Source: Planctomycetota bacterium (GTDB lineage Bacteria; Planctomycetota; Planctomycetia; Pirellulales; Pirellulaceae). Taken from it: a DNA stretch of 64,000 nt. The stretch lies in NCBI GenBank assembly GCA_026692845.1, contig JAPLNM010000047.1, positions 1 to 64,000 of the forward strand, in the 5' to 3' direction. The position numbers and the translations under genes are program-made. The notes beneath the pieces were generated by a model. It did not search any database, was not told the DNA's origin, and saw nothing but the letters and a program-made list of their open reading frames with translations. Positions 44,401-53,362 of the stretch are shown piece after piece; within the stretch, counting starts at the first letter, position 1; every line of letters begins with the position of its first letter.

Positions 44401-46385
44401 AGCTCGGCTTTGCAGCTTGGGCTACCGCAGAAGGCAACGGCGATGCTCCTTTTGCCACCGCATCGGCGAGCAAACAGGGGCTAGAAGATCTTCTCAAGGC
44501 AATCCCCGGAATCCAAAACGCAGAGGTAAAGAAAAACCTTTTCTCGTCGGCCCGTGCGCTGATGTTCGATCTGCCTGCGTCGCTCGGGACCGAACCGAGC
44601 GGCAGCGGTCTCCAACAGCCAGGAATCCAAGTCGATTACTTTTATCCAGCGACTGACAATGTCGCTGCAGAAACCCTCGCGGCTATGAAGCCTACCGATA
44701 GCGGAATCGTTCCGCAGATCGTTATGAACGTCCCGCAACGCAAGCAAGCCGACAACTTCGCATTGCGATTTGCTGGAAATCTCAACATTCCTCAGGCAGG
44801 AAAATACACCTTCTTTGTCGCTTCGGATGACGGGTCTCGGATCTATCTCGACGACAAACTCTTGGTCGACAACGACCGATTGCAAGGGATGACCGAACGA
44901 TCCGCTACGGTCGATCTGGCAGCCGGTCCGCACAAGCTCATGGTCACCTATTTTGATAATGGTGGAGGAGACGGACTGAGCGTCGCATGGAGCGGTCCGG
45001 GGATCCAAAAGCAACCGATCCCAACCGATCGATTGACCGCAGGGGGAACTGGCGAGACGCTCCATGATCTTGCCATCCGGGCAGTGAACTCGATTCCAGG
45101 CAATGAAAAAGAAAAGTTCGCCGACTTTACCAAGCTCATCAAATCCGATCGCCAAAGAACGACCGCCGTACAAGCGTTGCGACTGCTTCCCGATACGAGT
45201 TGGGATGCGAAGGAACTGCCGAGCTTGGTCGACAACCTTGTCGGCTACCTCAGTTCGATTCCCGCCAAACTCCGGACCAGCGGTCCAGCCACCGACACGG
45301 TCGAATTGGTCAAGTCCCTTTCGAGCAAATTGCCAGCAGACTCGGCCAAGGCCGTTTCCGACCGACTCGGCAATCTCGATGTGCGAACCATCGCTGTTGG
45401 CGCCGTCGTAGAGCGAATGATCTACGATAAAGAGCGAATCGTTGTCGAGGCCGGCAAGCCTATCGAGTTCCGGTTCGCGAATACCGACAACATGCCGCAC
45501 AACTTCGTCATCGTCAAACCCGGATCGCTCGAGGAGGTTGGTTTGAGTTCCGATGCTTCGGCACAAGACCCAGACGCTCGCGAAAGAAACTTTGTTCCCA
45601 AGTCCGACAAGATCCTGCTTGCGAGCAAATTGATCGGACCGGGCGAATCGCAAGCGATCAGCTTCGAGGTGCCTAAGGAACCTGGAATGTACCCCTATGT
45701 CTGCACGTATCCAGGTCACTGGCGACGGATGTTCGGTGTCTTGGTCGTCGTTTCGAGCATCGAGCAGTACAACAACAATCCGGAAGCTTATCTTGCGGCC
45801 AACCCCCTGGAAATCCAGGACGAATTGCTCAAATCGATCGGTCGGAATACCGAATGGAAAATCGAGGATCTGGCCGGGGAACTCAAGGGGCTCAAGCAAG
45901 GCCGATCCTACGAGGTCGGCAAGAGTCTGTTCGCGGCGGCAAGTTGCATTGGATGCCACAAACTCGCAGGGGAAGGCAAAGAGTTCGGACCGGACTTGAG
46001 CAAACTCGATGAGAAGAAAATGTCCGCCGATTCTATTTTAAAATCACTCCTGATGCCCTCTGCCGACATCGAGGACAAGTACCGCGCACGGATCTTCCAG
46101 ATGGATTCCGATGCGATCATTACGGGGATGGTCGTCGAGGAATCGGACAAAGAAATCAAAGTGATGGTCGATCCGTTAGCCAAGGGCGAACCTACCGTTC
46201 TGGATAAGGAAGAGATTGTCGGACAGAAAGTCTCGGCCGTTTCAACCATGCCTCAAGGATTGCTCAACAAATTGACGAAAGAAGAGATTCTCGACCTGAT
46301 GGCCTATGTTTTGGCTCGCGGAGACAAAAAGGCCCCGGCGTTCCAAGGTCATGAGCATGGCGACGCTACTCATGGTGACCATTAA
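41424..46385 (+). CDS. Giant exported SGNH/PVC-dehydrogenase/PA14/cupredoxin/cytochrome c fusion
   Basis: A 1653-residue exported protein (signal CCLFVALLVFGNVQAA). In order: an SGNH hydrolase-like domain (HIAYIGNATADRMQHSAWLE, later GIHLDDNGDEAVSQ); the PVC-type membrane-bound dehydrogenase beta-propeller (LINPVQMAVDPDGRLFASVW, DTDGDEKADLKIRML); alpha-helical HEAT-like repeats; a PA14 domain (AGKYTFFVASDDGSRIYLDD); a type 1 copper domain with NMPHNF and YVCTYPGHWRRMFG (His, Cys, His, Met); and cytochrome c with CIGCH at 1508-1512. The tail HEHGDATHGDH is His-rich. A redox role at the cell surface is likely; the substrate is unknown, sugars being the common guess for the family. The start at 41424 fits the signal peptide. 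Confidence 0.85.
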   Translation: MYSPRSALRLTRLARCCLFVALLVFGNVQAAPPLQLRKGDHIAYIGNATADRMQHSAWLETYIHAMFPDYDLTVRNLGYPGDELKTRNREENFGSPDEWLTKVQASVVFCFFGHNEALKGPGALEGFKKDLSETIDSMLAQKYDGQTPPRLVFFSPIAHENLNDPNLPNGDANNANFAMYTRAMQEVCESKNVLFVDIFAPSKALYSKATKPLTINGIHLDDNGDEAVSQVIAKALFPNEKLRMDSNGIGKLRDAVLDKNDHWFNRYRVVDGYNVFGGRSKLAWFGQSNADVMMREMEIFDVKTENRDLRVWAVAKGSDLEVKDDNLPEVIAVKTNIPGALADGKHKYMGGQEAISKMKVAQGMKVNLFASEEMFPELINPVQMAVDPDGRLFASVWPSYPHWNPTQPRKDKIICLPDDNSDGVADRCVTFADELNSVTGFEFWNGGMLVAALPEIWFLKDTDGDEKADLKIRMLQGVCSADSHHSANAMLIGPDGWLYWSRGIFNIAAMETPTKTVRSGESGVHRFNPRTFEMEFHFPIGPNPHGDVFDQWGYQFANDGTSGTGSYVNIGKGIGNKQWFKMRVRPVAATGILSSSLFPEENQGNFLICNCIGFLGVLQHKVQYNGADITCQEVEPIVVSSDPNFRPSDVEVGGDGALYVADWQNAIIGHMQHNMRDPNRDDQHGRIYRVTAEGKEALKTTKLRGKPIPEVLGAFMSKENGTRYRTRIELSGRKADDVVASLNAWSKTLDPANPTHAQALLEGLWVLEEHRRPDLGWIAKTYLAADPRVRAAAIRTLGHWSGRIENWGPILLTAAKDEAALVRAEAVKAAVEFDGYDAIEAIFEASVRPTDAELDTVIRYAKQRAKIDQGLQDAIASNKQLSEAAMEYALKNAGPESLLKLPQSERIYQAILDRSNASTGALREALQGLSKMRKESSIPVVLKLVNDRDQAGQTEALKGLRELLLEQPLGEIRKYRGALQNLATKAKQADTRQLGFAAWATAEGNGDAPFATASASKQGLEDLLKAIPGIQNAEVKKNLFSSARALMFDLPASLGTEPSGSGLQQPGIQVDYFYPATDNVAAETLAAMKPTDSGIVPQIVMNVPQRKQADNFALRFAGNLNIPQAGKYTFFVASDDGSRIYLDDKLLVDNDRLQGMTERSATVDLAAGPHKLMVTYFDNGGGDGLSVAWSGPGIQKQPIPTDRLTAGGTGETLHDLAIRAVNSIPGNEKEKFADFTKLIKSDRQRTTAVQALRLLPDTSWDAKELPSLVDNLVGYLSSIPAKLRTSGPATDTVELVKSLSSKLPADSAKAVSDRLGNLDVRTIAVGAVVERMIYDKERIVVEAGKPIEFRFANTDNMPHNFVIVKPGSLEEVGLSSDASAQDPDARERNFVPKSDKILLASKLIGPGESQAISFEVPKEPGMYPYVCTYPGHWRRMFGVLVVVSSIEQYNNNPEAYLAANPLEIQDELLKSIGRNTEWKIEDLAGELKGLKQGRSYEVGKSLFAAASCIGCHKLAGEGKEFGPDLSKLDEKKMSADSILKSLLMPSADIEDKYRARIFQMDSDAIITGMVVEESDKEIKVMVDPLAKGEPTVLDKEEIVGQKVSAVSTMPQGLLNKLTKEEILDLMAYVLARGDKKAPAFQGHEHGDATHGDH

Positions 46386-46400
46386 GCCTGAGCGTGGTGT

Positions 46401-47615
46401 ATGAAACTAGGATTGCAGACCGGAGCTATCGGCGAACTGATTTGGAACGTCGATAGCTCGATGGTCATCACGCTCGGGGGCGATTCGCGAGCCACGGTTT
46501 TCTCGACTCCCAACATGATTATGTTGATGGAGCGCGCAGCGCGTGAGGCGGTGCGTCCTTATCTGGAACCTGGGGAGGAGTCCGTTGGGACCGATGTCCA
46601 GATCCAGCATGTCAGCGGTGCTGGGATCGGCTCGGTGGTTCGAGGCGAAGCCCGGGTGACGCATATGGATGGCAAAAGGATCCATTTCGATGTGGCAGCT
46701 TGGTGTGGGGAGCGCCAACTGGGGTTTGGAAAGCACACGCGAGCGCTGGTCAAACTCGAACGACTTATCGAGAATTTGGAAAAGCAAAACCAGGAAGAAC
46801 CCAGGGCCATGCGATTGACCCCAAACGCGTCGGAATTGCCATCCCTCAAGACGTTGCTCGTGGAGTTATCGGGGAAAATCGTTACGGTGACTTTGAATCG
46901 ACCTCGATCACTCAACGCGGTAAACGCAGAGATGACAGGAGATTTCGAGAAGCTTGTCAGTTGGTTATTAGGGCATAAAGATCAGTTTCGTGTGGTATTG
47001 CTTCGCGGGGCGGGAGATGCATTTTGCGCCGGGGATGACATCAAGGAACTGCCTGGTTTTACGCCGGAGTTTTCCAGAGAATTGAGTTTGCGCCAGGCCG
47101 AGTTGTATTTGGCTTGGGAACGCTTGCCACAGATTGTCATTGCCATCGTGCATGGCGATGCGATGGGTGGCGGATGTGTCGCAGCTTACTCGGCAGACTT
47201 TCGGCTCGCATCGCATGACGCTCGCTTTGGGATGCCCGAGATCAAACTTGGGTGGCCACCCGGTTATGGGATCGCCCAGCTAACGAATTTGATCGGCAAA
47301 TCGCGAGCCCTCGAGATGTGCTTGCTCGGCGAGCCGATCAACGCGCAGAAAGCTCTCGAATGGGGCTTGGTCCATGAACTCGCACCCCGAGGGCAACTAG
47401 CTCAACGTGGGCAGTGGTGGGCTGAGCGTTTGTTGAAGCTACCTGCCGAAGCGATCCGGGCGACCAAGATGCTGGTTCATTTGGATGAGGGTGCGCAGCC
47501 TAAAGTAGCCTACCGAGGCGACACGGAAGCTTACGTGCGTTGCTTGCAATTGCCCGATGCGATTGAGGGAATCCGAGCATTCATCGAAAAGCGCCCGCCA
47601 AACTTCGGCCGCTAA
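46401..47615 (+). CDS. Hotdog thioesterase fused to a crotonase-family enzyme
   Basis: A 404-residue two-domain protein. Residues 1-120 match the FlK-like hotdog thioesterases: Thr36 in FSTPNMIMLMERAAREAV, Glu44, and His70 in DVQIQHVSG lie where the FlK catalytic Thr/Glu/His do. After a linker (125-148) residues 150-404 are an enoyl-CoA hydratase/isomerase domain: NRPRSLNAVNAEM, oxyanion loop GAGDAFCAGDDIKEL, GDAMGGGCVAAYSADFRLAS and FGMPEIKLGWPPGYG. The second crotonase Glu is kept (Glu280), but the first is Val260, so simple hydration is doubtful. It lies 16 bp after the giant cytochrome gene. The acyl-CoA substrate is unknown. Confidence 0.8.
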   Translation: MKLGLQTGAIGELIWNVDSSMVITLGGDSRATVFSTPNMIMLMERAAREAVRPYLEPGEESVGTDVQIQHVSGAGIGSVVRGEARVTHMDGKRIHFDVAAWCGERQLGFGKHTRALVKLERLIENLEKQNQEEPRAMRLTPNASELPSLKTLLVELSGKIVTVTLNRPRSLNAVNAEMTGDFEKLVSWLLGHKDQFRVVLLRGAGDAFCAGDDIKELPGFTPEFSRELSLRQAELYLAWERLPQIVIAIVHGDAMGGGCVAAYSADFRLASHDARFGMPEIKLGWPPGYGIAQLTNLIGKSRALEMCLLGEPINAQKALEWGLVHELAPRGQLAQRGQWWAERLLKLPAEAIRATKMLVHLDEGAQPKVAYRGDTEAYVRCLQLPDAIEGIRAFIEKRPPNFGR

Positions 47616-47655
47616 CGCTCGCACTCGGTCAATGCCGGTAGATATCATCAACAAT

Positions 47656-49404
47656 TTAGAGAGTTTTTTCGATTTCCTTGCCGAATTCGATAGGCAGAAC
47701 GACGCGGAAGGTACTGCCTTGTCCAAGCTGACTAGTGAGTCCGATATCGCCTCCTAGGAGGCGACATAATTCACGGACGATCGACAGCCCCAATCCGGTT
47801 CCTGAGTGCTCTCGTGTAAGGGCATCTTTGCCGACCTCGCCAGAGACTTGCCGAAACTTCTCAAAGACCACCTCGTGTTCATAGGGTGCGATTCCAACGC
47901 CGGTATCGGCCACTGAAATCCCAAGTGTTCCATCCTCATTGGGCTCTGCACAGATCGTCACGAGACCACCCTCGGGGGTAAATTTGATCGCATTGGAGAT
48001 CAGGTTCGTAAGGATTTGAGAGATCTTGCCTTGGTCTTGCGTTACCCTGAGTTCTTGGACGCTTGAGTCGACCTGCAAGTCGATATTTTTGTCCTCGGCC
48101 ATTTTGCGAAATAGTTCGATCTGAGCCTGGATCAATCCCAAGAGATCGAAATGGGTTGGCCGAACCTCCATTTTACCGGCCTCGATTTTTGCAAGATCGA
48201 GGATGTCGTTGATCATTTCCAACAGGACACGGCCTGAGTTTTGAATGTTACCGACCCAACGCCGCTGTTTGTCGGTCAATGACTCGATTCCTGCAAGCAC
48301 ATCGCTAAAACCCAAAATGCTATTGAGTGGGGTTCGCAACTCATGGCTCATGTTCGCCAAAAACTCCCCTTTGAGCCTATTGGCTTCGTACAACTGCAGG
48401 TTGACGCTGGCCAATTCATCGATCCGCGAATCGAGTTCTTGATTGACCGCTTGGATCTCTTTTTGAGTCGTTGTGATGTGTCGAAGCATCCGGTTGAAGG
48501 ATTCCGAGAGTTCCGTGAACTCGTCGTTGGTATCGACTTGGAACTCCAAATCGGTTTTTCCATTGGTGATCTCATCGGAAACAAATTTCAGTTCTGAGAG
48601 TGGGTTGATGACCAAGCGTTTGAGGACCCAGTGGATAAAGAACAGCGAAAGGGCAAGGGTTGCAATGCCGATTGCTGAGAGTAGCGAATAGCTCCAGATT
48701 CTCCAGAATCTCTTGTCGGTAACGGGGATGCGAATCTGTAGGACACGAAAAGGGTCGACCGACATCACCGAAAGCTTGGGGAGGGAAAGGGCTTCGTTGC
48801 GGCCGTGGCATTCGCGACAAGACTCTCGAAAATGAAGAGGTTGATAATAGAGGTGGTACCCGTCGATCGGTCCAACTTCTGCGAATACCGTTTGGGTCGG
48901 ACCGGCGATTAGGTCCCAGTTGCCTTGCTGGGAAACTGGTTCGGCTGTTGGATTGCTTTTCACCGGTGTGGAATTCTTGGCCGCATCGGCACGCGCTTGC
49001 GTTTTGGCCTGCTCTTCGAGTTCGGAGAGTTTGGTATGGATTCGGTTGAGAATCTTCAAGTCATCATCAACGGCTAGGCGTCCACCGAGCGAGTTATGTT
49101 CAAGGCCGTCGTTGATACGTAGCAAAGCCGATTCGTATTGGTTGCTCGGTGTTTGTTGATCAAAATCAGAGGGCCCGGAACCCTCGGTCCCCTGTTTGCT
49201 GGTCATCACGACAGTGTGCGTGCGCCAAATCACCATATTTGCGTGGTCGCGGGCCGATTGTCGGATGGTTTCGCTCACGAGCCGTTCGGCAACCAATTGC
49301 ACGGCGACTGCTCCTAGGATCAAGGAGAAAAGCAAGGCGAGCCCTAAAAAGAAGAGAGCTTTTTTTTCTAGCGACCACTCTGTAAACAAGCTCTTGAACA
49401 ACAC
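47656..49404 (-). CDS. Heme-binding periplasmic sensor histidine kinase
   Basis: A 582-residue inner-membrane kinase. TM1 is at about 17-38, followed by a periplasmic sensor of about 195 residues that holds CRECH (196-200), a c-type heme attachment motif within a DUF3365/Tll0287-like domain; TM2 at about 236-258, HAMP at about 260-312, and a coiled coil. The HisKA H-box is ANMSHELRTPLNSILGFS with His354. The ATPase domain has NLISNAIKFTPEGG, VADTGVGIAP and HSGTGLGLSIVRELCRLLGG. There is no receiver domain and no response regulator gene nearby, so it is an orphan kinase. The heme suggests sensing of redox state or a gas. Confidence 0.85.
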   Translation of the reverse strand: MLFKSLFTEWSLEKKALFFLGLALLFSLILGAVAVQLVAERLVSETIRQSARDHANMVIWRTHTVVMTSKQGTEGSGPSDFDQQTPSNQYESALLRINDGLEHNSLGGRLAVDDDLKILNRIHTKLSELEEQAKTQARADAAKNSTPVKSNPTAEPVSQQGNWDLIAGPTQTVFAEVGPIDGYHLYYQPLHFRESCRECHGRNEALSLPKLSVMSVDPFRVLQIRIPVTDKRFWRIWSYSLLSAIGIATLALSLFFIHWVLKRLVINPLSELKFVSDEITNGKTDLEFQVDTNDEFTELSESFNRMLRHITTTQKEIQAVNQELDSRIDELASVNLQLYEANRLKGEFLANMSHELRTPLNSILGFSDVLAGIESLTDKQRRWVGNIQNSGRVLLEMINDILDLAKIEAGKMEVRPTHFDLLGLIQAQIELFRKMAEDKNIDLQVDSSVQELRVTQDQGKISQILTNLISNAIKFTPEGGLVTICAEPNEDGTLGISVADTGVGIAPYEHEVVFEKFRQVSGEVGKDALTREHSGTGLGLSIVRELCRLLGGDIGLTSQLGQGSTFRVVLPIEFGKEIEKTL

Positions 49405-49475
49405 TTGGCTCCTGGCGGTCCGACCTCGGATCCAATGACGCGTGCGAGCTAGATTATACTCAAATTCTCGTCAGC

Positions 49476-50426
49476 TTACAGCATCCCACGAACATCCGCT
49501 GCGGTGGTATATCCGTTTTCGATTGCGAGCCAGATCAAAAGCCCTTTTTGAGCATGCAAACGATTTCCTGCCTGCTCAAACACCAGACTATTTTTCGAAT
49601 CGATCACCGCATCGGTAATTTCCATCCCACGGCGTGCAGGCAAGCAGTGCAGAACCTTGCATCGATCGGGCGCCATCCCCATGAGCTTGGTGTTGACCTG
49701 ATAAGGTCCAAAGGCGGCTTTGCGAGCCTCGTTTTCCTCTTCCTGCCCCATGCTCGTCCAAACATCGGTGTAGATAAAATCGGCGTCTTTGATCATCGAT
49801 CGGATGTCATCGCTCTGATCGAAATCCAATTTCCCAACCTTACGAACTTCGTCGAGAAACCCGTTTGGAATTTGGTACTTTTCGGGGCAAGCGAGTCGGA
49901 AACGCAGTCCGCTCATGGCCGCGGCCCGGATCAGCGATCGCACGACGTTGTTCCCATCACCGACAAATGTCAGCTGTTTTCCTCGCAAGTTGCCTCCGGT
50001 CGATTCATCGATGGTCATGACATCGGCTAACGCCTGGCATGGGTGCGAATCATCGGTAAGACCATTGATGATAGGGACCGCGTTGTGTCGGACCAGCTCC
50101 TCGATCGTTGTTTGGGAGAATGCTCTGCAGACGAGAAAATCGCAGTATTCTCCGAGAACTCGCACGAAATCTCCGATCGTCTCCCGCTCGCGCCAACCGG
50201 CATCGCCGGTCAAGTACAAAGCGGTTCCGCCGAGTTGGGCCATCGCGGTTTCGAAACTAACGCGAGTTCTCAAACTCGCCTTCTCGAATACCAACGCACA
50301 GGTCCGGTTCTTGAGTAGGTCCGGTCGATGTCCCTGGCTCAAATGTTTTTTGAGTTGGTGCGACCAATCCATGATCGTTTGAAATTCGTCGATTCGCAAA
50401 TCGACAAGCGATCTTAAATGTCTCAT
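49476..50426 (-). CDS. argF: Ornithine carbamoyltransferase
   Basis: A 316-residue enzyme making citrulline from ornithine and carbamoyl phosphate in arginine synthesis. Carbamoyl-phosphate motif: FEKASLRTRVSFE (the SLRTR variant of STRTR). Further marks are NGLTDDSHPCQALADVMT and HCLPARRGMEI, the ornithine-binding region. The start at ATG 50426 (MRHLRSLVDL) matches the family; an upstream open frame to 50588 is not credible. argB ends 14 bp before it on the same strand, so argB-argF form a unit. Confidence 0.95.
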   Translation of the reverse strand: MRHLRSLVDLRIDEFQTIMDWSHQLKKHLSQGHRPDLLKNRTCALVFEKASLRTRVSFETAMAQLGGTALYLTGDAGWRERETIGDFVRVLGEYCDFLVCRAFSQTTIEELVRHNAVPIINGLTDDSHPCQALADVMTIDESTGGNLRGKQLTFVGDGNNVVRSLIRAAAMSGLRFRLACPEKYQIPNGFLDEVRKVGKLDFDQSDDIRSMIKDADFIYTDVWTSMGQEEENEARKAAFGPYQVNTKLMGMAPDRCKVLHCLPARRGMEITDAVIDSKNSLVFEQAGNRLHAQKGLLIWLAIENGYTTAADVRGML

Positions 50427-50440
50427 CGTAGGATCTTTGC

Positions 50441-51352
50441 TTAGATTCGCGAAGCGGCCGTGTTGCGTTGTTGCAGGATCTCCGTGCCTACCCCAGCCGT
50501 TGTGTAGATCTCCAGTAAGAGCGAATGGCGCAACTGGCCATCGATGATATGTACCTTCCCAACACCCCGGTTCAAGGTAGACAGGCAAGCCTCGACCTTA
50601 GGGATCATCCCACCACTGATAACGCCTTGCTCAATCAACGACTTTGCTTCCGCGGCAGTCATCGAATGGATCACACTCTTTGGATCGTCTTTGTCCTGTC
50701 GCACTCCATTGACATCGCTGATAAAGATCAGCTTTTCTGCCCCCAAGGCTTCCGCCACAGCCATCGCTGCGGTGTCGGCGTTGACATTGTACTTCTGCCC
50801 TTGAGGGTCGATGCACATCGACGGAATGAAGGGGATTTGCCCTGTATAGGTCAGGCTTTCGATCGTCTGACGGTCGACCCGGGTCACCTGCCCAACATAC
50901 CCTAAATCGATCGGATCGCTGCCGACTTCCTCAAGAAGCAATTTTTCGCCGAAAAGAACATTGGTGGTGCGGAAGTTCAAATTCATCGCTCGTCCCCCGA
51001 GCCGTTCGACCTCTTCGGTCAAAAACGTATTCAAGTCGTATCCGAGTGTTTGCTCGACAATATCGAGCGTCTTGGCGTCGGTCACCCGGCGTCCCTTGAC
51101 CCATACCGGCTCGATTGCCGCGGCCTCCATCGCCTTGTTGATCGACGGGCCCCCTCCATGGACCACCACCGGTCGCATCCCGACGGTTTCCATGAAAATG
51201 ATGTCCAAAAGCGTATGGTGCATCGCCTCGGGGTTGGCCATGAGCGAACCTCCGAGCTTGATGACAGTCGTTTTGCCTCGAAAACGACGGATCCAGCCCA
51301 TCGCTTCGATTAGTACGTCGGCCTTTTGGACCGCTTGGGTTTGGTCGTCCAC
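50441..51352 (-). CDS. argB: Acetylglutamate kinase
   Basis: A 303-residue kinase that phosphorylates N-acetylglutamate, the second step of arginine synthesis. Motifs: [50 protein letters not shown] and [11 protein letters not shown]. The GTG at 51352 is chosen because AGGA lies 6-7 bases upstream and the length is normal; a GTG at 51394 would add 14 residues but has no ribosome binding site. A hairpin (CGCCGA...TCGGCG, 51386-51411) overlaps the region before the start. Confidence 0.93.
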   Translation of the reverse strand: MDDQTQAVQKADVLIEAMGWIRRFRGKTTVIKLGGSLMANPEAMHHTLLDIIFMETVGMRPVVVHGGGPSINKAMEAAAIEPVWVKGRRVTDAKTLDIVEQTLGYDLNTFLTEEVERLGGRAMNLNFRTTNVLFGEKLLLEEVGSDPIDLGYVGQVTRVDRQTIESLTYTGQIPFIPSMCIDPQGQKYNVNADTAAMAVAEALGAEKLIFISDVNGVRQDKDDPKSVIHSMTAAEAKSLIEQGVISGGMIPKVEACLSTLNRGVGKVHIIDGQLRHSLLLEIYTTAGVGTEILQQRNTAASRI

Positions 51353-51532
51353 GTTGGTTCCTGCAATTGAGCTATAAAACAACAACGCCGACACGCTCTA
51401 GCGCATCGGCGCATTGGAAGTTTCCCAGGGAAATCAACCTGCAATCTTTGGACATCAGACGAATCAGTCCGCGCCAAACCGAGATTTTAGCCTCAATAGC
51501 CACCTATTTCAACTGAAACCGATCATAGACCA

Positions 51533-53359
51533 CTAAGGCTTCGGCATCAACTTCCCTAATTCTGCTGTTGCTTTCGTTACGATCGGTACAGCCCAAGCCT
51601 CTTTACCATACAAATCGATTAGGCCTCGCAAGCGTAGCGTGAGTTCTTCGGGTGCCGATGCCGAACCGAGAACCCTAGCATAATAGCTTTCGAGTTGCGA
51701 ATATCTGATTTTGTCCGATTCAGATTCCCGCTGCGCTTCTAGTTCCTCTTCGAGTCGTTTTGCGAATCGGAACCAAACTTCCTCGTCTTTATCGAGTAGT
51801 TCGACAGGGTATGCATTTTGGAACGCGATGAGCTTGGACCTTGCCAATGCGACTTGGGTGTCTTTGATATTTACAATTTCTCGCAAAACGCAAACCATCG
51901 CATCCTGGCCTTGAAACCGTGTACTCGATCGACGTTGCAGAAAACGCAGACGCTTGAAATAAGCGATTTGTTCGGATGCCGCTTCGAGTTTATCTATCCG
52001 CGAATCCTTCGGATATTTGGCCCGAAAGGCTTCGATCTGATCTTCGATGTCGAGCAATCGGGATTCGTCCCCACTGAGGATCGCTGCCTCGATGGGCTCG
52101 TATAGCCGGTCGGGATTCACGGGTTGAGAAAAATAGTAAAATCCTCCGACGCATGCGAGTAGCGCACCGAGGATCAACAGGATTTCCCCCCAGCGTTCAC
52201 GTTTCTCGAGCTCAGGACTTGGACCTTCAAAGATCGAAACCTTCGCTCGGTCTTGGTCGCTGACCTCGGTAAAGGATGTCCGGCGAGCGGGTGTGATAGT
52301 GGAATTAGTCTGCGGTTGGAACTGCGAGCCGCCGGTGATGTGTTCTTTAGTCGGTTCGTCTAGGGGTACGATTTCAATGCGAGTGGCGTCATGGTAGGGC
52401 GAGTCCGACAAATCGGCGATCGAAGGCAGTTCCTTGACGTCGATGCTTGTTTTCGGGCTGTTGGTCGGCACATCGGGAACCTCAGTGGGTTGTTTATCCA
52501 ACTTCGATTCCTGCTGCTTGGCCTCGCGTTGGCGAAGCCCTGCTCGAAGGGCTTGGAGCAAGTTCATGGTCAGATAAGCGGTCGCTGGTCGTTTTTTCGG
52601 ATCGCGACTGAGCAAATCATCGATTATTTTGCAAAACTCTTCTGGCACCTCAGTTACAAGGTGGCTCATCGGAGTGTAGGGCCCATACCGAATATTGAAG
52701 AGAATCTCAGGGATGTTTTTTCCCGTAAATGGAGCGCGTCCTGCTAAGCATGCGTAACAAATTGCACCCAATGCGTACAAATCGCTTCGGGGACTGACCG
52801 CGGCCCCTTCGGCTTGCTCAGGTGGCATGAAGTCGGCGGTTCCAACCGTCGCGCCTGGCTGTGTGAACCCGTCGCCTCCAAACAACTTGGATATACCGAA
52901 ATCCAAGAGTTTGATCGTATTGGCTTGGGTGACCATCATATTTGCGGGTTTCAAGTCGCGATGGATGATTCCAAAATCGTGTGCTTGTTTGAGCGCTCCT
53001 GCGATCTGGATTGCCCAATCCAGGACGATCTGCCATTCGATCCTTCGCTCGAGCTTGAGTTTTTGATGCAGATTCAACCCATCGACGAATTCCATCGAGT
53101 AGAAGGGCAAGGATTCGGCTTCCCCGATCCCGATCAAGCGGACGATGTTTGGGTGTTTGAGTCGGATAAGTGTTTGAATTTCGGATTCAAACCGGCTATG
53201 AAACCTTGGTTCCTTGGAAAGTTCCTCCGATATGATCTTTACGGCAACGCGTTCGTGGCTCTCCTCGTGGATCGCTTCGTAGACGACTCCCATGCCACCG
53301 CGCCCTAGGAGGCTAACAACCCGATAAGGACCGATAAATTCCGGTAAGGCTCCTAACAT
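51533..53359 (-). CDS. PknB-type Ser/Thr protein kinase, membrane-anchored
   Basis: A 608-residue kinase. Kinase domain about 12-270: glycine loop LLGRGGMGVVYEA, Lys41, catalytic HRDLKPAN (133-140), DFG (153-155) and PPE in place of APE (FMPPEQAEG). A disordered Ser/Pro/Thr-rich region is followed by a TM helix (EILLILGALLACVGGFYYF) and a 190-residue extracytoplasmic domain rich in charged helices, without a recognised fold (no PASTA repeats). It starts 3 bp after the ceramidase-fusion stop (AGAGG abuts the ATG), so it may be coupled to it. Confidence 0.9.
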   Translation of the reverse strand: MLGALPEFIGPYRVVSLLGRGGMGVVYEAIHEESHERVAVKIISEELSKEPRFHSRFESEIQTLIRLKHPNIVRLIGIGEAESLPFYSMEFVDGLNLHQKLKLERRIEWQIVLDWAIQIAGALKQAHDFGIIHRDLKPANMMVTQANTIKLLDFGISKLFGGDGFTQPGATVGTADFMPPEQAEGAAVSPRSDLYALGAICYACLAGRAPFTGKNIPEILFNIRYGPYTPMSHLVTEVPEEFCKIIDDLLSRDPKKRPATAYLTMNLLQALRAGLRQREAKQQESKLDKQPTEVPDVPTNSPKTSIDVKELPSIADLSDSPYHDATRIEIVPLDEPTKEHITGGSQFQPQTNSTITPARRTSFTEVSDQDRAKVSIFEGPSPELEKRERWGEILLILGALLACVGGFYYFSQPVNPDRLYEPIEAAILSGDESRLLDIEDQIEAFRAKYPKDSRIDKLEAASEQIAYFKRLRFLQRRSSTRFQGQDAMVCVLREIVNIKDTQVALARSKLIAFQNAYPVELLDKDEEVWFRFAKRLEEELEAQRESESDKIRYSQLESYYARVLGSASAPEELTLRLRGLIDLYGKEAWAVPIVTKATAELGKLMPKP

Positions 53360-53362
53360 CCT

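Noticed and set aside
44481-45959. Antisense open frame of 492 codons opposite the giant cytochrome gene
   Set aside because: It is a shadow of the sense gene; it has no domain, signal or ribosome binding site.
50427-50588. Upstream extension of argF to 50588
   Set aside because: It overlaps the end of argB in another frame and does not resemble ornithine carbamoyltransferases, whose usual start is MRHLRSL-like at 50426.
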